A stretch of DNA of 64,000 nt from Hygrophila difformis (taxonomy: Eukaryota > Streptophyta > Magnoliopsida > Lamiales > Acanthaceae), in the NCBI GenBank assembly GCA_030278955.1, contig JAOANR010000014.1, positions 19,594,068-19,658,067 on the forward strand, given 5' to 3'. Shown here piece after piece: positions 11,282 through 21,241 of the stretch. The notes beneath the pieces were generated by a model. It had not been told where the DNA came from and made no database searches. It saw nothing but the letters and a program-made list of their open reading frames with translations. The translations under genes and the position numbers were made by a program. Every line of letters begins with the position of its first letter. Position 1 is the stretch's first letter.

Positions 11282-11581
11282 TAGGAAAAAAAAAATCCAT
11301 TTAGTCTCATAAGTTTTTTCAATTTCCAAAACCATCCCAAAATTATCAAACTAGACGAACCCGTCCTGAACCTCCATTAGAGTAGTTATGGGACGAGTCG
11401 GCAATGAATAGCGAAAAAACCGGGTTTATGGACGGGTTCAGCGATGAATAGCGGAAAAACCGGGTTCATGGACGTGTTGGGCGAAAATTATGGTAGTTAT
11501 TGTACGGATTCGTCTAATTTGATATTTGTGGGACTTTTTCGGAAATTTTTTAAATTATGGGACGATATGGGTTTTTTCTCC
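11282..11581. mobile_element. Foldback MITE with about 80-bp terminal inverted repeats
   Basis: The first 80 bases and the reverse complement of the last 80 match imperfectly: both carry CATA(A) near a CCCA tract, a TTTCC block, an A/T run and ATCAAA(C/T)TAGACGAA. The direct repeat GTAATAAT flanks it at 11274-11281 and 11582-11589. An 8-9 bp duplication with long inverted repeats suggests a Mutator-like MITE. The centre holds two copies of a GATGAATAGCGGAAAAACCGG-like unit (shown split: GATGAATAGCG + GAAAAACCGGG). Confidence 0.7.
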
Positions 11582-11666
11582 GTAATAATCATCACTAAAC
11601 TCTTCATATCTGACAGGTAAAAAAAAGAAAAGGTAAACTGTCAGTGACTATTTTGGTCCATATTAA

Positions 11667-11803
11667 TATACTTCCTTCGTATTCAAAAAAAATTAACATT
11701 CCTTGTTTTCATGCAATCCAATACACATTTTTAAAGAGTAATATCTCAAATTTTATAAAATAAAAAACTATGAAAGTTTAATATTATTAAACTACGTGAT
11801 TAG
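11667..11803 (-). mobile_element. Left half of a MITE split by the Tat/Athila-like LTR element
   Basis: It starts TACTTCCTTCGTATTC and contains GCAATCCAATACACATTTTT and AAACTACGTGATTAG, matching the order of blocks in the MITE at 56691-56915. The match resumes at 20315 after the LTR element with ATTAGACGAATCTAACAAGA. Confidence 0.8.
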
Positions 11804-13832
11804 TGATGTACCATGTGAAACCACACTTATACAAGCTTGAATTGTACCACAATATGTTCCAAATGAGTGCATTTTACCTTAATTTATTGCACTTTTAGGT
11901 ATATTTCATGTGTTTTTATTTTTCAAGTGATCATGGTTAGATTTGGCTTATTTAGGTTAAATTTATCATGTTTTTATGTGTTTTTAATAAGACTTTGGCA
12001 AACCTAATTCATTGCAATGTTGTTTCAGGCATTTAAATGATGAAAACTGATGTTCGGAAGCTTTATTTTGGAAAATAAGGAATATTTAATGTGATATGCG
12101 CCAAGATTCAGACTTAGAAAAATTCGGAGTTGAGATCTTCCCAGGATGCGCCGCATAGGCATGGCGACGCCGGAAAAGACCCCGGAGCGCCACTTCAGGC
12201 GCCAGTTCAACACTTGGAAAATTTCGTATGGAAAAGGCTTCAGGATGCGCCAATCCTTCTTGGCGGCGCCTAAAACAGCCTCGAGGCGCCACTTTTGGCA
12301 CCGCAATCAGAAAATTGGGAAAAAGCTTCAGAATGCTCCGCACCTTCTTGGCAGCGCCTAAAACAGCCTCCAGGCGCCACTTTTGGCACCGCAATCAGAA
12401 AATTGGGAAAATTGTCAGGATGCGCCGACTCTTCTTGGTGGCGCCTGAAACCCCTTCCGAGCGCCGTTTTGGGCGCCACAGTCGCAGTTTGGAGGTTTTC
12501 TAACCTCCCGAACACGATTTTAAAGTCCGTTTTTCGTCATTCTCTTCATCCAGACTCAAGGCAGACTCATAATTCGACAGATACATCTCTGCAACCTTGG
12601 AGAAGAAGGCCGATAACACCGAACCATGCCGGAGGAAGTGATCGGAATGTCTTTCTGGCTGTGTTCTCCGCATTCTAGGTGTTGTTTTCATTTTTCTCGC
12701 TTTGTAATGTTTAGAATTTGCTTTTAAACATAATTTCCTACTGTTTTCATGTTTGTAAACGGATTTCTATGTTGTTCGTGTTAAAAGTATTCTAGAATGG
12801 GAGTTCAGAATCACTTTTGAAGTACGAATTTATGTTTTATGGAAGTATAATAAATGTCGATGTTTATCTGTGTAATCTGGATTAATCTGCAAGAACTGTT
12901 AGAATTTGCATTAGGATTATGTATTGGATGCCTGAAATTGATCGACAATTATATTTTGGCAACAATCTGAAATCTGCATTTTTAATCTGCTAAATCTGGA
13001 CTGATCGATCATTCTGCATATTTTGTCTACAATAATCTGATAAAAATTCTAATATGTTCACATTCTAAATTTAGTATTAAAATCTATATTACTATGTTTT
13101 ATCAATATTTTACCATGTTTATTAGATTATTTATACTATTCTGTATAATTAAATGTTAGAATCTAATCTGTTTGATTTCTGCTTTGCTAAATCGGGAGAT
13201 AAAAAGTGGAAATTAGATTTTAGTACCGGTCTTGGGAATAAATCATATTAAAATAGATTCTGGCATGTACACGCTGATTTGGGAAATGAAATGTGTCGTA
13301 TGATCACTATAGGAAAATTTGTATGCTTGGGAAAGACTCAAATTTATGCCTAGACTAATGATTGCAGAATGTTAGATAATTTAATTTGCTTTCATGAAGT
13401 CTGTTTTTACAAATTATGAAAATTAGGAAATTGGCATATATTTAATCTTTATAAAATAATTAAATTTGCTGAAATTGATCTTTTTAGACATTGGGAAATG
13501 CTAAATCATTATGCAATTTCACTCTTATATAAAGATGGCATGATCTAAATCATTACAAGCATATATCTTATTTTTATTTTATTATTTTAAATTTTTAACT
13601 TCCTTTATTTTAAATTTAATGTCACTATTTTTAATTTAGTCACCATTAGAATTAAACAAACTCTTTTCAAAATATAATACATATTATTAATGAACTTAAA
13701 ATGACTAAGTTTTTCCCAGAATGAAATAATATTCTGAATTCCCTTGGGTTCGACCCGGTATTCACCGGTTTTTATTACTTGATGACAACCATCCGCTTGT
13801 GGTAAAATATGAGTAGTGAAAATCACTCATCA
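11804..13832 (+). repeat. 5' LTR (2029 bp) of a Tat/Athila-like LTR element
   Basis: It starts TGATGTACCATGTGAAACC and ends AATCACTCATCA. The same sequence recurs at 18366-20314. ATTAG precedes it (11799-11803) and follows the 3' LTR (20315-20319), giving a perfect 5-bp target duplication. It holds a GCGCC-rich tandem array with four units. Open frames on both strands in 12025-12690 are overlapping chance frames in this GC-rich repeat. Confidence 0.95.
12143..12500 (+). repeat. GCGCC-rich tandem array, four units, in the 5' LTR
   Basis: Units of about 80-100 bases start with (C)AGGATGCGCC or CAGAATGCTCC and contain CTTCTTGGCGGCGCC and GGCGCCACTTTTGGCACC. The 3' LTR has three units (18705-18965). 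One near-identical middle unit was therefore gained or lost after or during insertion. Confidence 0.85.
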
Positions 13833-13837
13833 AGTTT

Positions 13838-13856
13838 TTGGCGCCGTTGCCGGGGA
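13838..13856 (+). other. Primer binding site, Asp-tRNA type
   Basis: TTGGCGCCGTTGCCGGGGA lies five bases after the 5' LTR. It matches the complement of the Asp-tRNA 3' end, as used by plant Tat and Athila Ty3 elements. Confidence 0.85.
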
Positions 13857-13937
13857 ATTGTTGTGAAAATTATGTTGTTTTGAGTTCATTTAAATATATT
13901 TGTATTATTTCTACTTTTTAAATATTGTTATAACTTT

Positions 13938-14246
13938 TTGCTATTCTATGTCGTGCAAGGGCATCGAGCTAAATCAGTGTGTGATCCTGAATTTGAAAGA
14001 ATATTGGGTTTCTCATCTAAAAAAGAGGAAGATTTGCAAGAGAACATGTGTGAGGATGGCGGCGAGTTGTATGCAGCATATATAATTGAGGATTTCAAGT
14101 GGATAGCCTCGATTGAAAAGCCACATACACTTTATTTAAAGGTATTACCAACACACTTGAGGTACGTATTTCTTAATAAATTAGATGACTTTCAATTAAA
14201 TACATTACATCAATTGTTGAGAACGGATCCTAGAACTAAAGTTTGA
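13938..14246 (+). pseudogene. Remnant of the Ty3 pol segment before reverse transcriptase
   Basis: The frame (102 aa) contains KPHTLYLKVLPTHLRYVFL. This resembles the L-P-x-H-L-(R/K)-Y-x-F-L motif that Tat and Athila polyproteins carry between protease and reverse transcriptase. The following residues no longer match, and a stop comes before any RT motif. The N-terminal part (acidic, EEDLQENMCEDGGE) is not recognised. The call rests on one motif plus position inside an element of the matching lineage. Confidence 0.5.
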
Positions 14247-15185
14247 GATTAAATTCCACTTCTTGACAACATTACAACGTTAATGAGTTTTTTTTTAAGG
14301 GAATGCTGATATTATACAATGTTTATCAACAATTCTCCTATGATTGCATTACCTTTATTTAAATTGTTGTATAAAGATGTGCAATTTGACCTTATAACTC
14401 ATGAATGACAGGATCATGGTTTAGATCTTTAATTTAGAAAATGGTGCATTTGTCTTTGAAAGCTGATTAGGAAAGGGAATTCACATACTGCCTTTGCATG
14501 CTTAGTAATAGTTATTTGTATCTTTTTCTTAATATGTTTGATTTTCTTTTATTTTAGTTTATATGTCTTATTAACTAAAAAAAAAAAGTGGTTCTTGCAT
14601 GATTTTCATTATATGTAATTTGAAGTGATTCTTATGCATTTGAAATGAGACGAGACAAGAAAGGAAGTGATCAATAATTGAAAGAATTTTTGTGGTGATT
14701 TAAATAAAAGATGAGAAAAGGCTGAGATAAATTGATGAGAGGGATTGATGAAAATAAACATAATTTTATAAATATTTATAGGAGATGAATAGAACTAATT
14801 AGGATAATTTTTCTTAAGATGAATAGGAAAATGGATGGAATATTATGTTTCGATTAAGCAAATCACACCCTATTGTTTGCTACAAAATTTGCACAAAACT
14901 GAATTTAGATGTCACTCTTCATAATTGGTTTTCAAAAACTCAGTTAAGCGCCAAAAGTAACACAAGCAAGGCATTTTGGGCATCAATTTCACCAATGATG
15001 CGTAAACACTTGTTTGATTACCATATGTAGCATAAAATGGGAACCACTGGGTTTTTGCCAAACTCGGATTTTTACAAACTTTTATGCTTAAAATCCATTC
15101 CAATTCATCCTCAATTCGCTTAAAATTAATCTTTGATCTTCTAATTGGGTTAAAAACCTACCCATTTAATTTAAACATTATAATA

Positions 15186-15186
<1 letters not shown>

Positions 15187-15254
<68 letters not shown>
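15187..15254. repeat. (TAA)n microsatellite within the LTR element
   Basis: About 22 TAA triplets. They produce an artificial poly-Asn open frame (15084-15377) that I do not regard as a gene. Confidence 0.95.
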
Positions 15255-15255
<1 letters not shown>

Positions 15256-16271
15256 TGTTTTTGTTTGTCTTTATGATCATATTTATGGTATATGCATGTT
15301 TTTATTTTCATTTTATGTCACGTTATGCTTATTTGTTTAGGTTTTTAATTTTGTTAATCACCATATTTCTAATTTAATAATTAAGTAGTGCATGTTATGT
15401 GGTGAAAGTAGAAGCTAAAATGTACTCGATAATTGAAGCTGAAATGGAGGCTCAAGAACCCTAGCTTCTCAAATTTGGGGATTTCTTGTTAAAGTGTTTC
15501 TAAGCTTCAATTTGGGGTAAGTATAGCTATCCTTGTTCAATAATCCGTCCAATTTTTTGATTTGGTATGTGTTATTGTTAGTATTTTTGTTGTTAATTAA
15601 ATTTTGGGTTATGTAGAATGTGGGATTAAAATTGGTTTAAGTGTATAAATCCTTGTTTAAAATGAACAATATGAGTGTTAGAACATATTTTCAAGCCCTA
15701 TGCCAAAATTTATAGAGTGTTATAAAATTTCATATTACAACTATTTGGAAAATGGTATTACAGTATCTGAAATCTGAAATTTTCTTATAAAAATGGATTA
15801 AAATAACATGTTTAATCTTTTAAGTTGATCTATGAATATTGTTAACCATGTTGTTTTAATCTACATTTATAAATTTTGGTAACATTAAAGCTTGAAACTT
15901 CATGTTTTTCTAATTTATGAAAAAGAAACATTTTTATCATAAAAACTCATCCAATGAATTTTTAACTAAAAAGGCAAACTTATGTTATTTAAAACAATAA
16001 ACTAAAAGTTCTTGATCATTATTTCAAATCATTAATAAGAACCAGTTTGCTAATTTGGTGAACTTTAAGCATTAAATCTGAAATTTTTAACAAAAATGGA
16101 GTTTTTATAACTTAAAAATGTGTTCTTTTTAATAATAAGTTTTAAGTTCTAGAAAGTGATTTTCTTGAATTTGTAAGAGACTTAGAACTTATAGCTTTTA
16201 AAATAAAATATATTGGTCATTTAGTTGTTTAAATCCCACATTCTAGGTTGGTATATGTTTGCTTTATACAT

Positions 16272-16321
16272 ATCACTTAAGTTAAACTTTTGGTTTAAAC
16301 TTAAGTGTGAGGATGGGGAGG
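16272..16321 (+). other. Internal polypurine-like motif preceded by a hairpin (copy 1)
   Basis: TCACTTAAGTTAAAC and GTTTAAACTTAAGTGTGA form an inverted repeat. The second arm runs into AAGTGTGAGGATGGGGAGG, which resembles this element's true polypurine tract. The region just upstream carries AATCCCACATTCTA, also seen before copy 2. Confidence 0.65.
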
Positions 16322-16852
16322 AATGCATATATTTAACACTAACCCAAAGTTTTCGTGTAACCAGGTTCCACATATAATGTGTAAGAAATACCTCGCTACT
16401 TCGTTGGACGTTTTTGCTATGAATATTGGTTTGCTCTGCTATGCATTACTTAGGTGGTTTATTGTATTTAATATGGTGAGCATGTGGTTAAGTTTATATT
16501 TATGTTTATGCATGTTTTTAATTCTAATAAAATAGCTTACTTAAATCATGTTAAACTGGAATGTTGTGAGCTGTTGATTTGATAATAGGAAAGTAAATAA
16601 TCATGATAGTTGATGAAAGAAGCTGATGAAAGAAGCGGGATTAATGTTGCTGAAGTATCGAATCTTTATGATTTTACACAATGCAGGCATTAAAATCAAT
16701 AAATTATTATGTATAGATCATACTAAAAAAAACTGAAAATTTTTATCTATTTAAAAGGTATGATCTAATTCAGTCTAACTTTTTAAATGCATGCTATATT
16801 CTTATTTTTGAAATTAAAAAGTTTTAATCCCACATTTTAAATCTTCCATTAT

Positions 16853-16900
16853 GCACTTAAACTAAACTGTTAGTTCAGTTTAAGTGTGAGGATGGAGGAG
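16853..16900 (+). other. Internal polypurine-like motif preceded by a hairpin (copy 2)
   Basis: CACTTAAACTAAACTG pairs with CAGTTTAAGTGTG, and the second arm continues as AAGTGTGAGGATGGAGGAG. AATCCCACATTTTAAA lies 25-30 bases upstream, parallel to copy 1. Confidence 0.65.
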
Positions 16901-18333
16901 TTTCTATTATGATCACATTCTCGAAATTCTTCATCAACAGGTCCATTTAGATTATTCAATGCATAAACAATTTATTTAATACATTATCCATGGTTGAGTT
17001 ATCATGAAGAATGAGGGTATATTTTGCTATAGTTGTTGGCATTTTGCTGTAAATTTTGCTCTAGAACTTATGATGTTTTGCTTTTGGTGAATTCTGAAAT
17101 TTATTATCTATAAAGTCTATCCATACTTATTAAAGCTGCTGGAATTTCGGTTAAATGTTATAATTTGAGTTATGGATGGTGTTTTAAGATTCTGATTACT
17201 TTGGAATTCCCATATGCACTAACAATCATATTTTCTTAAGTAATTGCTATATATACATATTAGAAGCAGGATATGCCAACAAAGGAGCAAGATGACAGTC
17301 GTGATGATGAAGTGAAATTCAAAGCCCTAAACATTCCAGGTGTGATCTTTTCATGTTTTATGTTTACTAATTTGCATAGGAATAAATTAGTAAGAGCTTA
17401 GTTATGTTTTTAATAATTCCTTATGCTTTTAATAAATATGATAAATGCTAGTAGGTTGGATATGTTAAATATTTTAGATTAAATTGTGTTTTCACAGTGT
17501 GTTATTATTTGAATTACCACATCACAGTCAATCTTAAGAAAATTCGAATATAAGTCTAACTGTTCTGCTTAGATCCGATTTTACAACTTAATGAGCATTA
17601 TGATTCTTAGTTTAAAGTCCTAAACTTTGTTAAATTGTCATGCTAGTTGTTCGAACGTTGGTGACAATTCTATTTACTTTGCAGAAAGCTTTTTGATTAA
17701 TTAGACTGGTCTACTTGTCATGTAAAGAGTTATCATTATTTATATATGAATATGCTCGTTCCATGTCTCCTTAAATGCTTAGTTACAAATAAAGTCAGAG
17801 TGAAACCCCTAAAAATATATATATATATATATAATTATTAGATTAAATCTTGCAAAAAGAAAAGAATGGGAAAAATTAGAAAATGCAAGATCAAAAAAAA
17901 AGAGGAAATGTTGAATAAAGGGGTATTAAACAGAATAATTATAAACTCTTGGCTATATGACTGGCACGTATTCTTAGACATGAGTAGCTTTTGGAATTCA
18001 ACCGTCTACAACTTAGCCAAAGTGTCTAGAATAATTGTGAAACCGAATCATTAATTGAGCATATTTGAAAACAGGAATAGAAAAGCATATTTACATTATT
18101 CCCTCTCCCATTTCGAGTTGCTATGTGTGATTGATCCGCCTTTTGTACTGTAAGTGCTTTGGATAACTGGTTTTGACAGCTGATGCATGACAATTTACCT
18201 TGTTCTAGCACATTAAACCTTTGAACCCTTTTAGCTCATTGCGCTGTTGAAATCTATGATTTGGCAGAACTGTAGAGACTTCATCTTTATTATCTTGAAT
18301 GGCATGTTGATGTGTTAATTGATTTCATTGCTC

Positions 18334-18365
18334 AAGGGACGAGCAATATTTAAGTGTGAGGATGT
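18334..18365 (+). other. Functional polypurine tract region of the Tat/Athila-like element
   Basis: ATTTAAGTGTGAGGATGT directly precedes the 3' LTR. Just upstream, ATTGCTC and GAGCAAT flank AAGGGAC and could pair, so this copy also sits beside a short hairpin. Confidence 0.75.
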
Positions 18366-20314
18366 TGATGCACCCTGTGAAACGACACTTATACAAGCTT
18401 GAATTGTACCACAATATGTTCAAAATGAGTGCATTTTACCTTAATTTATTGCACTTTTAGGTGTATTTTATGTGTTTTTATTTTTCAAGTGATCATGGTT
18501 AGATTTGGCTTATTTAGGTTAAATTTATCATGTTTTTATGTGTTTTTAATAAGACTTTGGCAAACCTAATGCATTGCAATGTTGTTCCAGGCATTTAAAT
18601 GATGAAAAGCAATGTTCGGAAGCTTTATTTTGGAAAATAAGGAATATTTAATGTGATATGCGCCAAGATTCAGACTTAGAAAAATTCGGAGTTGAGATCT
18701 TCCCAGGATGCGCCGCATAGGCATGGCGCCGCCGGAAAAGACCCCGGAGCGCCACTTCAGGCGCCAGTTCAACACTTGGAAAATTTTGGATGGAAAAGGC
18801 TTCAGGATGCGCCGATCCTTCTTGGCGGCGCCCAAAACAGCCTCCAGGCGCCACTTTTGGCACCGCAATCAAAAAATTGGGAAAATTGTCAGAATGCGCC
18901 GACTCTTCTTGGTGGCGCCTGAAACCCCTTCCGAGCGCCGTTTTGGGCGCCACAGTCGCAGTTTGGAGGTTTTCTAACCTCCCGAACACGGTTTTAAAGC
19001 CCGTTTTTTGTCATTCTCTTCATCCAGACTCAAGGCAGACTCATAATTCGACAGATACATCTCTGCAACCTTGGAGAAGAAGGCCGATAACACCGAACCA
19101 TGCCGGAGGAAGTGATCGGAATGTCTTTCTGACTGTGTTCTCCGCATTCTAGGTGTTGTTTTCCTTTTACTCGCTTTGTAATGTTTAGAATTTGCTTTTA
19201 AACATAATTTCCTACTGTTTTCATGTTTGTAAACGGATTTCTATGTTGTTCGTGTTAAAAGTATTCTAGAACGGGAGTTCAGAATCACTTTTGAAGTACG
19301 AATTTATGTTTTATGGAAGTATAATAAATGTCGATGTTTATCTGTGTAATCTGGATTAATATGCAAGAACTGTTAGAATTTGCATTAGGATTATGTATTG
19401 GATGCCTGAAATTGATCGACAATTATGTTTTGGCAAAAATCTGAAATCTGCATTTTTAATCTGCTAAATCTGGACTGATCGATCATTCTGCATATTTTGT
19501 CTACAATAATCTGATAAAAATTCTAATATGTTCACATTCTAAATTTAGTATTAAAATCCATATTACTATGTTTTATCAATATTTTACCATGTTTATTAGA
19601 TTATTTATACTATTCTGTATAATTAAATGTTAGAATCTAATCTGTTTGATTTCTGCTTTGCTAAATCGGGAGATAAAAAGTGGAAATTAGATTTTAGTAC
19701 CGGTCTTCGGAATAAATCATATTAAAATAGATTCTGGCATGTACACGCTGATTTGGGAAATGAAATGTGTCGTATGATCACTATAGGAAAATTTGTATGC
19801 TTGGGAAAGACTCAAATTTATGCCTAGACTGATGATTGCAGAATGTTAGATAATTTAATTTGCTTCCATGAAGTCTGTTTTTACAAATTATGAAAATTAG
19901 GAAATTGGCATATATTTAATCTTTATAAAATAATTAAATTTGCTGAAATTGATCTTTTTAGACATTGGGAAATGCTAAATCATTATGCAATTTCACTCTT
20001 ATATAAAGATGGCATGATCTAAATCATTACAAGCATATATCTTATTTTTATTTTATTATTTTAAATTTTTAACTTGCTTTATTTTAAATTTAATGTCACT
20101 ATTTTTAATTTAGTCACCATTAGAATTAAACAAACTCTTTTCAAAATATAATATATATATATATATTATTAATGAACTTAAAATGACTAAGTTTTCTCCA
20201 GAATGAAATAATATTCTGAATTCCCTTGGGTTCGACCCGGTATTCGCCGGTTTTTATTACTTGATGACAACCATCCGCTTGCGGTAAAATATGAGTAGTG
20301 AAAATCGCTCATCA
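18366..20314 (+). repeat. 3' LTR (1949 bp) of the Tat/Athila-like LTR element
   Basis: It starts TGATGCACCCTGTG and ends AATCGCTCATCA, followed by the ATTAG target duplication. It is one GCGCC unit shorter than the 5' LTR and has a longer (AT)n run near 20152. Scattered substitutions against the 5' LTR are visible, so this insertion appears older than the Ty3-type element at the left edge. Confidence 0.95.
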
Positions 20315-20319
20315 ATTAG

Positions 20320-20450
20320 ACGAATCTAACAAGATCACTTAATAATTATGTTTTATCTTATATAATTGTATGAAAAAGTCGAATCAAAGTTACTCAATCA
20401 ATATTGTTTACTATGCAAACATTAACATTTTTTAAAAACGGATGGTGTAT
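20320..20450 (-). mobile_element. Right half of the MITE split by the Tat/Athila-like element
   Basis: It continues the MITE from 11803 with ACGAATCTAACAAGATCACTT and ends AACGGATGGTGTATA, an inverted match to the left end at 11667. Confidence 0.8.
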
Positions 20451-20670
20451 ATAGGTGTAGAGGTTGAGATAGATAAAAGAGAACCAAAACTATATTTGTA
20501 ATTAGGTAGATATTCAAAACGAAATAGCTAGTAGTTATTTTGAACATTTTTATATCAAATGCAAGAAAATATATTTAAAATAACATTTAAATATATGAAA
20601 ACTTGCCTCCAGATAAAGATTAATATTAAAATAGAAAACTATAAGAAATTATTTCAAATCTAAGACTATT

Positions 20671-20842
20671 GGGGTTGCGGACTTACTCTAGTGGTCAAGT
20701 CTCCCGACTCCCAACCTATAGGTTGGGGGTTTGAATCCCCACCCAGCCCCTATCCCTCCCTTGTGTTCCCTTTGTAATTTGTGTAGCATTAGCTCCCATC
20801 ACCATTTTCCCAGGCCTTTAATAATGGCTCCTCCAACAAAAC
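20671..20842 (+). mobile_element. SINE family A with target duplication
   Basis: AAATCTAAGACTATT (20656-20670) and AAATCTCAGACTATT (20843-20857) flank it with one mismatch. The head is tRNA-like: A box TTACTCTAGTGGTCAAGT and B box GGGTTTGAATCCCCACC. The body has TCCCTTTGTAATTTGTGT and AGCTCCCATCACC, shared with the other family A copies. Confidence 0.8.
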
Positions 20843-20897
20843 AAATCTCAGACTATTAAACAACTAGATATCAACACAAGAGTTGTATATTAAAAGG

Positions 20898-21147
20898 TAG
20901 AGGTGTCAAAACGGGCCCGCAGGGTGAAGCGGGCCCCCTCGTTTTTGCGGGCTTGAACGGGGCGGGTCTATATGGGGTGGGCTCTAAATACCTAGGCCCG
21001 ACCCGCCCCACACACGGGCCGCGGGTTATGCGGGCCGACCCACTGGCCTTTTAGTAATTTTTAAAAAATTAAATTTTTAATATAAAAATATAAAAAAAAG
21101 GGATATATTTTTTGTTGTATAAATTAAAAATGGGAAATAAATATTTA
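20898..21147 (+). mobile_element. Left part of a non-autonomous hAT element
   Basis: The end TAGAGGTGTCAA pairs with TTGACAGCTCTA at 27811, and TTAAAAGG at 20890-20897 is repeated at 27812-27819 as an 8-bp target duplication. This is the hAT pattern. The subterminal region is very rich in GGGCCCGC-type words. A LINE insertion at 21160-27080 separates this part from the right part. Confidence 0.85.
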
Positions 21148-21241
21148 TAATTGATATTTTTTTTGGGGGAGCCGAAGCCAGAAAACAAGAGGAAAATACA
21201 AAGCAAAATAAAGACTACCAAAAAACTGAAAAACAAGAACA

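Larger units (their letters stand above)
13833..18365 (+). mobile_element. Interior of the non-autonomous Tat/Athila-like element
   Basis: The interior is 4.5 kb and A+T-rich, with no intact gag, protease, reverse transcriptase or integrase. Apart from a short pol-like remnant at 13938-14246 it looks non-coding, as in large retrotransposon derivatives (LARDs) that depend on enzymes from other elements. It includes a (TAA)n run and three polypurine-like motifs. Confidence 0.85.

Noticed and set aside
12025..12691. Overlapping open frames on both strands in the GCGCC-rich array
   Set aside because: They overlap each other, repeat with the array unit and recur in the other LTR; no protein family is seen.
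15084..15377. Open frame with a long Asn run
   Set aside because: It is produced by the (TAA)n microsatellite in the LTR element interior.
20674..20750. tRNA-like sequence with A and B boxes
   Set aside because: It continues into the SINE family A body and is flanked by a target duplication, so it is a SINE head and not a tRNA gene.
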